The translations under genes were made by a program, and so were the position numbers. From contig NC_014377.1 of NCBI RefSeq assembly GCF_000144645.1, positions 1,488,001 through 1,552,000 of the forward strand: a stretch of 64,000 nucleotides of DNA, in the 5' to 3' direction. The notes beneath the pieces are model-generated. The model did not search any database, was not told the origin of the DNA, and was given only the letters and a program-made list of their open reading frames with translations. Below are positions 16,932 through 24,216 of the stretch, in pieces. This DNA is from Thermosediminibacter oceani DSM 16646 (GTDB lineage Bacteria; Bacillota; Thermosediminibacteria; Thermosediminibacterales; Thermosediminibacteraceae). Positions within the stretch are counted from its first letter, which is position 1. Every line of letters starts with the position of its first letter.

Positions 16932-18782
16932 TCAGTTGGCCCTTTCTCTTGCAGCAAGATACTCTTTCACTAAAGAAACAGCTGCGTTGGCATCCGAACC
17001 ATATTTGGCACCTATTCGCTCGGCAATCTCCTCATTCATCGCTGCTCCGCCGGTCATCACCAGATACTTGTCGGCTAGACCTTTCTCTTTAAGTAATTGG
17101 ACGGTTTTCTCTGCATAGGTAACCGAGGAGTTAGTCATAACAGATATACCAATGGCTACAGCATTATTGGCTTCTGCCGCTTCTATAAACTGCTCAGGTT
17201 TAACGTTCTTGCCGAGGTCTATAACATTATAGCCATTTGCCTTTAACATAAGAACCACGAGATTTTTGCCAATGTCTTGAGTGTTGCCGCGCACGAGCCC
17301 CATTACAACCGTTTCTTTCTTTCCGGATCCTATGCCTGAGGCTTCCATCAGCGGAGCAAGGATAGCTAATGCCTTTTCCATCGTCTTGGCAGATTTAATC
17401 ATATCGGTCACAAAACGTTCGTTGCGCTCATATAAATCGCCGACCATTTTCATTCCAACGGATAAACCGTTGAATATAATCTGTTGGGGGGTCAAACCGA
17501 GTTCCAAACCTTTTTTGGCCCACTCTACTGCTTTTTCATCATCATATTCCATAACCGCATCCGCCAGGTTGATGTAAACCTCTTCTTCAGGAGTTTTCTT
17601 TACCTCAAGGGTCTTCCGTATTCCCATTCTTACCATTTGATCGTCATCCGTTGAAATTTTGCGCATACCCGGGTGTTTGGGGTGTCCGGGCAAATAAACA
17701 TTACTCAGGTCACCAAGGGCCTCGATGTCTATCGGGTACTTGATTGACGCGCAGGTGTCAATCAACGCGCGTAAATTTTCTTCCGGAACAGTCCAGTCAA
17801 TATCACATCCGGGCATGCAGATAAATCCGCCGTTATACCCCACTTCAGCAACTAGTTTCTTTACTTCCTTGGCAACATCCTCGGGAGTGCCGTGGACTAA
17901 CGTTGAGTATGGGCTAACCGTACCCATTAGTGAAATTTTATCTCCTATAGTACGCTTAGCATGATCTGCTCCGGGGTACATATCACCGTTAAAGTTAACG
18001 GCGCCGGTTGTAACAATGTCGGGCCAAATGGGTTGGGTATAGGTGCATGTATGGAGGAGGCCTATACCGCCGATTTCCTTAATATAAGCGAATAACCTCT
18101 GCTGGTAAGGTAAGCCGAATTCTCTATACATTTCCGGCGGTAGAATATCACAGGAGCAGAATGGGTCAAGGATATTGACGACATCAACACCAGCTTCAAA
18201 CATCATCCGGCAGACATTTTTCACAACATCAAGAGATAGTTCTATAACCTCTTTAGCGAAATCCGGATCTTCAGCCAAATAGGTAAAAAAGTTGTCTGTT
18301 CCGGTAACCATCTGAGCGGTAGTAATCGGACCGCCGACGGGTGTAGCCAGTACATGTGTATCCTTCCAGCCTTCTTTTATAAAGGTTTTTATTTCTTGTT
18401 GAATTGCTCTCAAACGACCTTTATCCGGATTAAAACCATTCTTTAGGTAGTTATCTTTTAAGCGGTAAAAAGCTTCTTTTGTAGGCGCGGGATGTTCAAC
18501 TAATGAAGGTTGTGCATAGGGCAGGTATTCTAATACAGCGCCCAGGTTCTCTACCGGGGTAAACAAGTCGGTTCCGGCAAGCACCACGTCTCCACCGAAT
18601 TTTTGCAGTGCTTTGATTTTTGCTCTGGCCATAGCCTCGCCGTCGAACATAACCTCATCAATTCTAACTCCACCCTCGCGAATGCCCCGTGTCATTAACA
18701 AAGGGTTTACGGGGACCTGATCCGGCAGCTCTTTCATTGTAACTGCCGCAATAACTCTTTCCCGGCTGGTCATCTTTGCCAT
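16932..18782 (-). CDS. cmuA: CmuA-like methyltransferase/corrinoid-binding fusion protein
   Basis: A 616-residue fusion. Residues 1-370 are a UroD/MtaA-type methyltransferase with zinc ligands H244-T-C246 and C326 (MPGCDI). Residues about 400-480 are the helical cap and 490-612 the Rossmann part of a corrinoid-binding module. This order and length match CmuA (about 617 residues), which moves the methyl group of chloromethane to its own corrinoid. The usual DxHxxG-x41-SxL-x(26-28)-GG motif is present with exact spacing but altered residues: NTQDIG (500-505), 41 residues, SVM, 28 residues, GG (578-579). The cobalt-ligand His is thus Gln502. The start ATG has GAGGAGGG upstream. The methyl donor is not proven; other methyl compounds are possible. 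Confidence 0.85.
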   Translation of the reverse strand: MAKMTSRERVIAAVTMKELPDQVPVNPLLMTRGIREGGVRIDEVMFDGEAMARAKIKALQKFGGDVVLAGTDLFTPVENLGAVLEYLPYAQPSLVEHPAPTKEAFYRLKDNYLKNGFNPDKGRLRAIQQEIKTFIKEGWKDTHVLATPVGGPITTAQMVTGTDNFFTYLAEDPDFAKEVIELSLDVVKNVCRMMFEAGVDVVNILDPFCSCDILPPEMYREFGLPYQQRLFAYIKEIGGIGLLHTCTYTQPIWPDIVTTGAVNFNGDMYPGADHAKRTIGDKISLMGTVSPYSTLVHGTPEDVAKEVKKLVAEVGYNGGFICMPGCDIDWTVPEENLRALIDTCASIKYPIDIEALGDLSNVYLPGHPKHPGMRKISTDDDQMVRMGIRKTLEVKKTPEEEVYINLADAVMEYDDEKAVEWAKKGLELGLTPQQIIFNGLSVGMKMVGDLYERNERFVTDMIKSAKTMEKALAILAPLMEASGIGSGKKETVVMGLVRGNTQDIGKNLVVLMLKANGYNVIDLGKNVKPEQFIEAAEANNAVAIGISVMTNSSVTYAEKTVQLLKEKGLADKYLVMTGGAAMNEEIAERIGAKYGSDANAAVSLVKEYLAARERAN

Positions 18783-18882
18783 ACTTGTTCCCTCCTCAAA
18801 TTTTTCATTTGCAAATCTTTTGTATATTTTGGATTATCCGAAAATATCTCACCCCTTTTCCCATAATTTTGTGAACTTTATA

Positions 18883-20049
18883 TTAAAGGGCCGCAATTTC
18901 AGGAAATTCTGCTAATAATGTTTTCTCTATTGCCTCTTCAATGATGTTTCGAACCGGACCAATATTACGCAACTTTTCAAAATCATCGCTGGAGAAATTG
19001 CGGATAAACGCAGCCCCGCGGATAGCTGCAAGCACTTGTTCTGCCGAAGACATGTTGTCGAGGGGACCGGCAATGACCGGTGCACTCTGAGCCAACTCTG
19101 TAATTAATAAGGCGATTCTAGCTTTGTTTTTATTGGCCACGGCTTCGCCCAAAGCACACAGGTCGTTTGATCCGTGCAATATTATGGAAGCGGGCAGTTC
19201 CCGCCGCACTTCCAAAACATCCATCCCTTTAGCTTTGGTATCCAGGTTGATTAACTCGATACCCAATTCTGCTATTTCCTTCAGGATGGGGCGAATAGCT
19301 CCGCAACTGTGAAAACAAATCGCCGCCGGGGTTAACTGTCTAAGCCGGGTCAGCAACGAATGCATATAAGGACGGACTAGATTGCGGAAATCCGATGGAG
19401 AGAAAAACATCCCGTCTTGGTAGCCCAGATCATCGCTGTAAACGATAACATCCGGTTGCTCGGGAAGCGAACTCAACATGTAGTTATATGCCTCAATAAT
19501 AGTTTCCAATGACCAATCCAAGAGGGCTGCAGCCATCTTCCAGTTTTTTTCAGCAATGTCTTCCATAAACCGCCAGGGGTTGCGCAGCATAAAGCTCAGA
19601 TCTATTAGACCCGGGCAAGGAGCATCCGCGATTAAAATGCCTGCCTCTCTAAATTCCGGTTCAACAAGCTGTAATTGGTTCCGCCATTCGGGGTTAGGGT
19701 AATGTAAGATATCCTTGAGCTCTGCATTTTCCAAAGGATGGCTGATTGGTGACAATAAACCTTCGTCCCTTTGCCATTGAACACCGAAAGCGTCAGTAAA
19801 AGCTTCACCGGTTATCACCGGTGGGTCAAATAAAAGACCAGTACGGAGGAAATCAGACCCTAAACGGATACACTCCTTTGGAGCCAAAGGCAAAGTTTCA
19901 TAAATAGGATGTGCCACTGCACCGTCTTCTCGCAAATGCGGAAGGGCACCGGCCTGAATGCCGGTGAGGGATGTTGTTCCGATATCAATTAGCGGTGGAC
20001 CGTTCCACTTTCCGGAAAGCAATTCAGCTAATTTCATCCGGAGTGACAT
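18883..20049 (-). CDS. cmuC: CmuC-like methyltransferase (UroD family)
   Basis: A 388-residue UroD-fold protein. The HxC pair of the zinc site is visible in ICFHSCGAIRP and an acidic patch in YSDDLGYQDG. The partner cysteine seen in MtaA-type enzymes is not evident, so catalysis may differ. I start it at ATG 20049 (MSLRMKLAEL), with GGGAGATGGAG just upstream, rather than at 20085 inside the preceding gene. It lies 14 bases after the MtrH/CmuB-like gene and 100 bases before the cmuA-like gene. CmuC is known to be needed for chloromethane growth in methylotrophs, but its exact reaction is not settled. Confidence 0.8.
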   Translation of the reverse strand: MSLRMKLAELLSGKWNGPPLIDIGTTSLTGIQAGALPHLREDGAVAHPIYETLPLAPKECIRLGSDFLRTGLLFDPPVITGEAFTDAFGVQWQRDEGLLSPISHPLENAELKDILHYPNPEWRNQLQLVEPEFREAGILIADAPCPGLIDLSFMLRNPWRFMEDIAEKNWKMAAALLDWSLETIIEAYNYMLSSLPEQPDVIVYSDDLGYQDGMFFSPSDFRNLVRPYMHSLLTRLRQLTPAAICFHSCGAIRPILKEIAELGIELINLDTKAKGMDVLEVRRELPASIILHGSNDLCALGEAVANKNKARIALLITELAQSAPVIAGPLDNMSSAEQVLAAIRGAAFIRNFSSDDFEKLRNIGPVRNIIEEAIEKTLLAEFPEIAAL

Positions 20050-20063
20050 TACTCCATCTCCCT

Positions 20064-20960
20064 TTATAATTTGAACATATTCCATAAGGGATGATTCTCC
20101 GGTAGTTTTTGCCCGTCTAGTTCCTTAGCCGCAAATCCATAGAATACTTCTGCAGTCCCCGACACATAAACTGCTACTGCAGCCTTCTCAATGATACCGT
20201 AGTGTAAATAGTCTGCACCGGCGGCACGACAGACGGCAAGGGCTGTTGCCAAAGACAAATTTACCCATTCCCTGCCCAACTTTTTCACGCTGGTCCATTG
20301 TGGAAAACAGTTGGAAAAAGCACATCCTGCAGGATAACCGAAACGTTCCCGTACAGCCTGAATTTGCCGGATATTCAAGCCTATCGAAGGTGGGTCCATA
20401 GTGCCTACATCAACAATCGGAGCTTGTACACCAATCTCCTTTAACATAGGGTGATAATAGTTTTCAATCATTTCGCAGGTTCCTTCAGGGGTGGGATTGC
20501 TAACATCGCTAGCAAGAATCATGACAGCAGCGGGGCGGTGCCGGCCAAGTGCTTCCAATTCTTCATCTTCGGTATCCTCGTTGAGTGAAGCATAAATAGA
20601 ACGGTTCAGAATTCCAAGTTTAGCAGCCGCCTCAAGCCCGGCTATACGAGTTTCGGCCTCAGTAGCATTTATTAATAATGGGAGGTTTGTACGCGCACTT
20701 ACGAATTCCAAAAAACGTTCCATAGCCTCAGGTGAAGCTGCAATGATGTCAAAGGCCATTTGAACCCCATATCGCTTACTGAGTTGATTTACACGGTCAA
20801 CCAGTTCCGCCGCACGAGATTGATCAAACTCACCGGCGAAAGGATCAGAAACAATAGAGTGTTTGTCGTAAAAAATACTCCCCACCACTAAACCGGTAGT
20901 AGATCCGAACGGACCTCCTACCATTGCGTCACCAATCTTAATTACGTGACATTCTGCCAA
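20064..20960 (-). CDS. cmuB: MtrH/CmuB-like methylcorrinoid:tetrahydrofolate methyltransferase
   Basis: A TIM-barrel pterin methyltransferase of about 298 residues (MtrH family). Conserved-looking parts are GGPFGSTTGLVVGSIFYDKHSIV, NATEAETRIAGLE and PIVDVGTMDPPS. In chloromethane users CmuB takes the methyl group from CmuA to tetrahydrofolate; in methanogens MtrH uses methanopterin. TTG at 20960 is the best start (AGGAGG 8 bases upstream); TTG 20966 is only 2 bases from it. The ribosome site contains the stop codon of the HPP gene, so translation is coupled. Methyl-tetrahydrofolate would enter the acetyl-CoA or folate pathway, whose genes are not in this window. Confidence 0.85.
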   Translation of the reverse strand: MAECHVIKIGDAMVGGPFGSTTGLVVGSIFYDKHSIVSDPFAGEFDQSRAAELVDRVNQLSKRYGVQMAFDIIAASPEAMERFLEFVSARTNLPLLINATEAETRIAGLEAAAKLGILNRSIYASLNEDTEDEELEALGRHRPAAVMILASDVSNPTPEGTCEMIENYYHPMLKEIGVQAPIVDVGTMDPPSIGLNIRQIQAVRERFGYPAGCAFSNCFPQWTSVKKLGREWVNLSLATALAVCRAAGADYLHYGIIEKAAVAVYVSGTAEVFYGFAAKELDGQKLPENHPLWNMFKL

Positions 20961-20962
20961 CT

Positions 20963-21469
20963 TCAATTCCTCCTTATATTTATTAAAATTACATGAATCA
21001 CCAAAGCCACCAATATCAGGAGTCCCACTCCGAGTAATACCGGCATGATCACAAATCCATAAGAATGATTCGATAAAACAGCCACGAACGCCGTTGAGCC
21101 TCCAGGAGGATGCAATGTATCAGTGAGAATCATTAAATAAAATGCTAGAGTTACAGCAATAGCAATACTCCACCAGGTCACTCCCAAAAACCGGGAAACA
21201 GTTACCCCTACAATAGCAGATATTAATTGCCCTCCCACAACACATTTTACTTTTGACAAGGAAACCGGAGACTCAAATAATACTACTGTAGAACTAGCTA
21301 AAGGCGGAAAAATCAGGGCTGTTTCAAATCGAAATCCCAAATAAGTTATTAAACAAATACCGAGAAAACTTCCTGACATGGCAACTATTAAATAACCAGT
21401 TTTTTGTCCCGACAAATCATTAAATCTATTTTCTAATAGTTTGATTTTAGCAATGATTCGAGCTATCAA
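20963..21469 (-). CDS. HPP-family integral membrane protein, first gene of the cmu-like operon
   Basis: A 168-residue protein with four to five membrane helices and the family signature LHPPGGSTAF (about residues 115-124). HPP proteins are poorly characterised; plant and cyanobacterial members transport nitrite. The start is TTG 21469 with AAGGAG about 10 bases upstream. It is the promoter-proximal gene and its stop lies in the ribosome site of the CmuB-like gene. Co-expression suggests import of the methylated substrate or export of an anion such as chloride; this is only a suggestion from context. Confidence 0.8.
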   Translation of the reverse strand: MIARIIAKIKLLENRFNDLSGQKTGYLIVAMSGSFLGICLITYLGFRFETALIFPPLASSTVVLFESPVSLSKVKCVVGGQLISAIVGVTVSRFLGVTWWSIAIAVTLAFYLMILTDTLHPPGGSTAFVAVLSNHSYGFVIMPVLLGVGLLILVALVIHVILINIRRN

Positions 21470-21566
21470 AAAGAGACAGCTCCTTATGTAAATTTTTGCA
21501 AAAAAAAATGTTATAGAATTACTGAAAGTATAAAAATGTTTGAAAGCATATTATTAATCTAATTTT

Positions 21567-21595
21567 ATTTTAAATCTCATTATATTGTATGTCAA
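21567..21595 (-). promoter_or_regulatory. Promoter of the HPP-cmu-like operon
   Basis: Minus strand -35 TTGACA (21595-21590), 17-base spacer, -10 TAAAAT (21572-21567). The start site would be near 21560, giving a leader of about 90 bases. One TTGTAT element (21585-21590) touches the -35 box. Confidence 0.65.
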
Positions 21596-21689
21596 TATAT
21601 AATATAGTATATATTTTATTATCATTGTATAACTTTGTATAATTGATGAAACATATATTTTGCTTGATATTTTTAATACTTTGTTGTAT
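21585..21689. promoter_or_regulatory. Repeated TTGTAT elements in the divergent control region
   Basis: TTGTAT occurs at 21585-21590, 21625-21630, 21635-21640 and 21684-21689. The middle two are exactly 10 bases apart (one helical turn), and the outer two overlap the -35 of the operon promoter and the -10 of the regulator promoter. They are candidate binding sites of the HTH-MEDS regulator. The region is very A/T-rich, so chance is possible. Confidence 0.4.
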
Positions 21690-21692
21690 CAT
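21664..21692 (+). promoter_or_regulatory. Promoter of the HTH-MEDS regulator gene
   Basis: -35 TTGATA (21664-21669), 17-base spacer, -10 TATCAT (21687-21692), about 49 bases before the ATG. Confidence 0.6.
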
Positions 21693-21740
21693 CTTATTAC
21701 AAATAATTAATTATTACTAATAAGTGAAGCAGTGGTTAAT

Positions 21741-22493
21741 ATGAACGAAGAATTGCTAACTGTAGAAGAGGTATCAAAAATTCTTCGAACAACTCCCAAT
21801 ACAATTTATAGATGGCTAAGAGCCGGAAAGCTCCCCGGAGTCAAACTAGGCAAAGAGTGGCGCATAAGAAAAGAAATCCTTGCGTCAAAACTAAATGAAA
21901 CCAATACCACCAGTATCAGAGGGCAGCGTTTTTGGGATAAAATCGGCCCTCATCGCGGCCACGTTTTGGCGGTTACCCGCGACACAAACGATCTTTTTGA
22001 TCTTGAGGCAGAGTTTTTTAAAAAGGGATTATCCAGAGGATTTAGATTGTTTAAAGGGTGCTGGTGTCAAAAACCCGATGACGTCAGAAGGGAACTGTCT
22101 ATTAGAGGGCTACCTATTGAGGAGCTTGAAGCAAGAAATATCCTTACCATTATCGACCTGACTGATTATTATAATCGTTCAGGGAAAAATGGACCGGTTC
22201 AGATATGGTCGGAGGAGGCAAGAAAAACTTTAGAATTAGGATATAAGACTATGTGGGGTTCAGCTTCCCCTAACCCGCTGTCCTTCGGAGGACATTTTCA
22301 TAACCTTATTGAATTTGAAAGTTCGCTGGATAATGCCCTTAGAAAGCTGCCGGTTGTTGGAATCTGTACCTACTTTTTTGATGATTTTACCGGCGACAAT
22401 TTTATGCGGTTGATTGATTTGATGAACGTTCATTTAAGCGTTATTTTTTACAATAACGGATCGGTGATTTATTTAAAAAATGAACCGGCTTAA
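21741..22493 (+). CDS. HTH-MEDS (DcmR-type) transcriptional regulator
   Basis: A 250-residue protein. Residues about 5-55 are an excisionase/MerR-like helix-turn-helix (LTVEEVSKILRTTPNTIYRW and LPGVKLGKEWRI). The rest resembles the MEDS domain (methanogen/methylotroph DcmR sensory domain): HRGHVLAVTRDTNDLFDLEA, FFKKGLSRGFRLFKG and LPVVGICTYFFDDFTGDNF. DcmR controls dichloromethane dehalogenase in Methylobacterium. ATG 21741 is preferred to GTG 21732; neither has a strong ribosome site. It is divergent from the cmu-like operon, so it probably senses the C1 substrate and controls that operon. Domain assignment is from memory of the family, not from a search. Confidence 0.75.
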   Translation: MNEELLTVEEVSKILRTTPNTIYRWLRAGKLPGVKLGKEWRIRKEILASKLNETNTTSIRGQRFWDKIGPHRGHVLAVTRDTNDLFDLEAEFFKKGLSRGFRLFKGCWCQKPDDVRRELSIRGLPIEELEARNILTIIDLTDYYNRSGKNGPVQIWSEEARKTLELGYKTMWGSASPNPLSFGGHFHNLIEFESSLDNALRKLPVVGICTYFFDDFTGDNFMRLIDLMNVHLSVIFYNNGSVIYLKNEPA

Positions 22494-22546
22494 GGCCAGA
22501 GAACATCCCGATCACCTAGCGCAGTTAAGCTGGCCACAAACACTGA

Positions 22547-22568
22547 AGACGGCCCGGTAGGGCCGTCC
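22547..22568. repeat. Left direct repeat of IS1182-type copy 1 (a terminator hairpin)
   Basis: A 22-base repeat identical to 24164-24185. Its core is the palindrome GACGGCCC-GGTA-GGGCCGTC (22548-22567). Rejoined across the element it is followed by TCAATTTTT, which looks like the terminator of the regulator gene. Confidence 0.9.
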
Positions 22569-22581
22569 CAGCTTGTAGACA

Positions 22582-22620
22582 AAGCCGCTTTTAGGATGCA
22601 TAACCTAAAAGCGGCTTTTT
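22582..22620 (+). terminator. Inward-facing terminator at the left end of IS copy 1
   Basis: AAGCCGCTTTTAGG (22582-22595) and CCTAAAAGCGGCTT (22604-22617) form a perfect 14-base stem followed by T5. It faces into the element, against the transposase, and includes the transposase stop codon. The same structure is at 31416-31454 in copy 2. Confidence 0.8.
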
Positions 22621-24066
22621 GTTGAAGGCGAAGAAAATTTTTAAGAAAAACGAATGTAAAGCGGGGACTGTTGGCGGAAACGTTCCCCGTCTTTTCTTCC
22701 ATAAAGCCAGCTTTTTTAAATTCATGCATGCGAAAAGAAGCGTGAGGTAATGTCCAACTTTCCTCAAGCCTCGTAGATTTGTATAGCGCATGCCATGCTT
22801 TTCCTTCGCATCGGCAAATACCCGCTCGATGGTCTGGCCGCGCATTTTGTATAGTTCTTTACCCCATTGGGTGTGTCTTATATCTTCCGCTATTTCTATG
22901 TAATGCTCCCATATATGCCGAGTTATGATTTTTGTGTAATTTTTACTTTTGGTGCACTGTAGGCGCATGGGACATTTACAGCATATTTGGGGGTTGCTCC
23001 TATATTCCCGGTATCCCGCCCGGTTGGTGGTGCTGTATTCTAATATTTGGTTGTTGGGGCATATGTAACAATCATAATATTCGTCATAGACGTATTCGCG
23101 TTTTTTAAAGTAACCATCTTTGGTCATCGGCCTCTTGTAGGGCATAACGGGAAGCGCTCCTGCCTCAATGATTTCTCTGCATATCCCGGGGGTTTTGTAG
23201 CCTGCATCAACCACTACCGCCTCTATTTTAGAAAATTTATCGTTTACTTCTTGAAATAAATCGGAGAATACCTGGCTGTCATGAACATTTCCAGGTGCTA
23301 TTTTGACACCAAGGACAAAGTTGTTCCGGTCACAGGCTACAGAAGCTGTGTAGGCAAAGCAGCGCTCTTTTTCCCCTTTTTGAAACATCCCACTTTCAGG
23401 ATCTGTGGTGCTTACCCTGACTTTTTTAGAGCTATTTTCTCCTTTGTTGTTATCGTCATCATCATCTTCTTCTTCAAAGGGCTTTTTACCGTTTGCTTCC
23501 CGTTCGGCGTTGATTTCTTTTAAAAGTTCTTCCTTATATTTTTGAGTCCGTTGCTTAGCGACTTTCTCGATATATTTATTCTTATTGGCACTGGCTTTTA
23601 TGTGAGTAGCATCGATAAATACTGCATCTGTTTTAACAAACCCGCATTCTATTGCTTCCATCAACACCCGCTCGAATATCTTTTCAAATAGATCACTTTC
23701 CTTAAACCGCCGTTCATAGTTTTTTCCAAAAGTTGAAAAGTGAGGTATTTTTTCTTGTAATCCATAGCCTAAAAACCAACGGTAAGCTACATTGACTTCT
23801 ACTTCTCTGATGGTTTGGCGCATGGAGCGGATTCCATACAATGCTTGGAGCATGAGTAGCTTAATTAACACTACCGGGTCAATACTAGGTCTTCCTGTAT
23901 TTTCGCTATATAGGTCTTTTACTTCATCATAAATGAAATTAAAGTCGATGCTTTCTTCTACTGCCCTAAGGAGATGGTCTTGAGGTACTAAGCTATCGAT
24001 GCTTACTAATTCTACCTGCTCTATTATTTCTCGATTTTTCTTCGTTAACATTTCATCGCCCCACAA
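22591..24066 (-). CDS. IS1182-family transposase (copy 1)
   Basis: A DDE transposase of 491 residues, full length for the family. The N-terminal part (SIDSLVPQDHLLRAVEESID, SENTGRPSIDPVVLIKLL) and GIRSMRQTIREVEVNVAYRWFLG are typical. Catalytic candidates are FIDATHIKA, VVDAGYKTPGICREI and the YREYRSNPQICCKC zinc-like region, then the glutamate segment QTIERVFADAKEKHGMRY. An acidic linker (EEEDDDDDNN) lies in the middle. The frame is intact, so the copy may be active. The ATG at 24066 lacks a strong ribosome site. Confidence 0.95.
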   Translation of the reverse strand: MWGDEMLTKKNREIIEQVELVSIDSLVPQDHLLRAVEESIDFNFIYDEVKDLYSENTGRPSIDPVVLIKLLMLQALYGIRSMRQTIREVEVNVAYRWFLGYGLQEKIPHFSTFGKNYERRFKESDLFEKIFERVLMEAIECGFVKTDAVFIDATHIKASANKNKYIEKVAKQRTQKYKEELLKEINAEREANGKKPFEEEDDDDDNNKGENSSKKVRVSTTDPESGMFQKGEKERCFAYTASVACDRNNFVLGVKIAPGNVHDSQVFSDLFQEVNDKFSKIEAVVVDAGYKTPGICREIIEAGALPVMPYKRPMTKDGYFKKREYVYDEYYDCYICPNNQILEYSTTNRAGYREYRSNPQICCKCPMRLQCTKSKNYTKIITRHIWEHYIEIAEDIRHTQWGKELYKMRGQTIERVFADAKEKHGMRYTNLRGLRKVGHYLTLLFACMNLKKLALWKKRRGTFPPTVPALHSFFLKIFFAFNKKPLLGYAS

Positions 24067-24124
24067 TATTTTTGTATCTTCTTTAATTTTACTAAAAAGC
24101 TGATGATTTTTGTACTAGCTTTTG

Positions 24125-24162
24125 CAAAAAAAGACTGTCGACAGTTACTTTGTCGACAGTCT
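24125..24162 (-). terminator. Inward-facing terminator at the right end of IS copy 1
   Basis: AGACTGTCGACA (24132-24143) and TGTCGACAGTCT (24151-24162) form a perfect 12-base stem. On the minus strand a T run follows (24131-24125). It would stop outside transcripts before they reach the transposase. Copy 2 has the same structure at 32959-32996. Confidence 0.8.
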
Positions 24163-24163
24163 G

Positions 24164-24185
24164 AGACGGCCCGGTAGGGCCGTCC
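24164..24185. repeat. Right direct repeat of IS1182-type copy 1
   Basis: Identical to 22547-22568, including the full GACGGCCC-GGTA-GGGCCGTC hairpin (24165-24184). CTCAATTTTT follows, completing a plus-strand terminator. Confidence 0.9.
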
Positions 24186-24216
24186 TCAATTTTTATGTAA
24201 CTGTTCTGGGGTTATA

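Larger units (their letters stand above)
22569..24163 (-). mobile_element. IS1182-family insertion sequence, copy 1
   Basis: A 1595-bp element bounded by imperfect 16-base inverted repeats: CAGCTTGTAGACAAAG on the left and CAGACTGTCGACAAAG (complement of the right end), 13 of 16 matching. It carries one transposase gene. The same length and ends recur at 31403-32997, with only a few base changes near the transposase start. It is flanked by a 22-base direct repeat that is a complete hairpin. Both ends carry inward-facing terminator hairpins. Confidence 0.93.
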
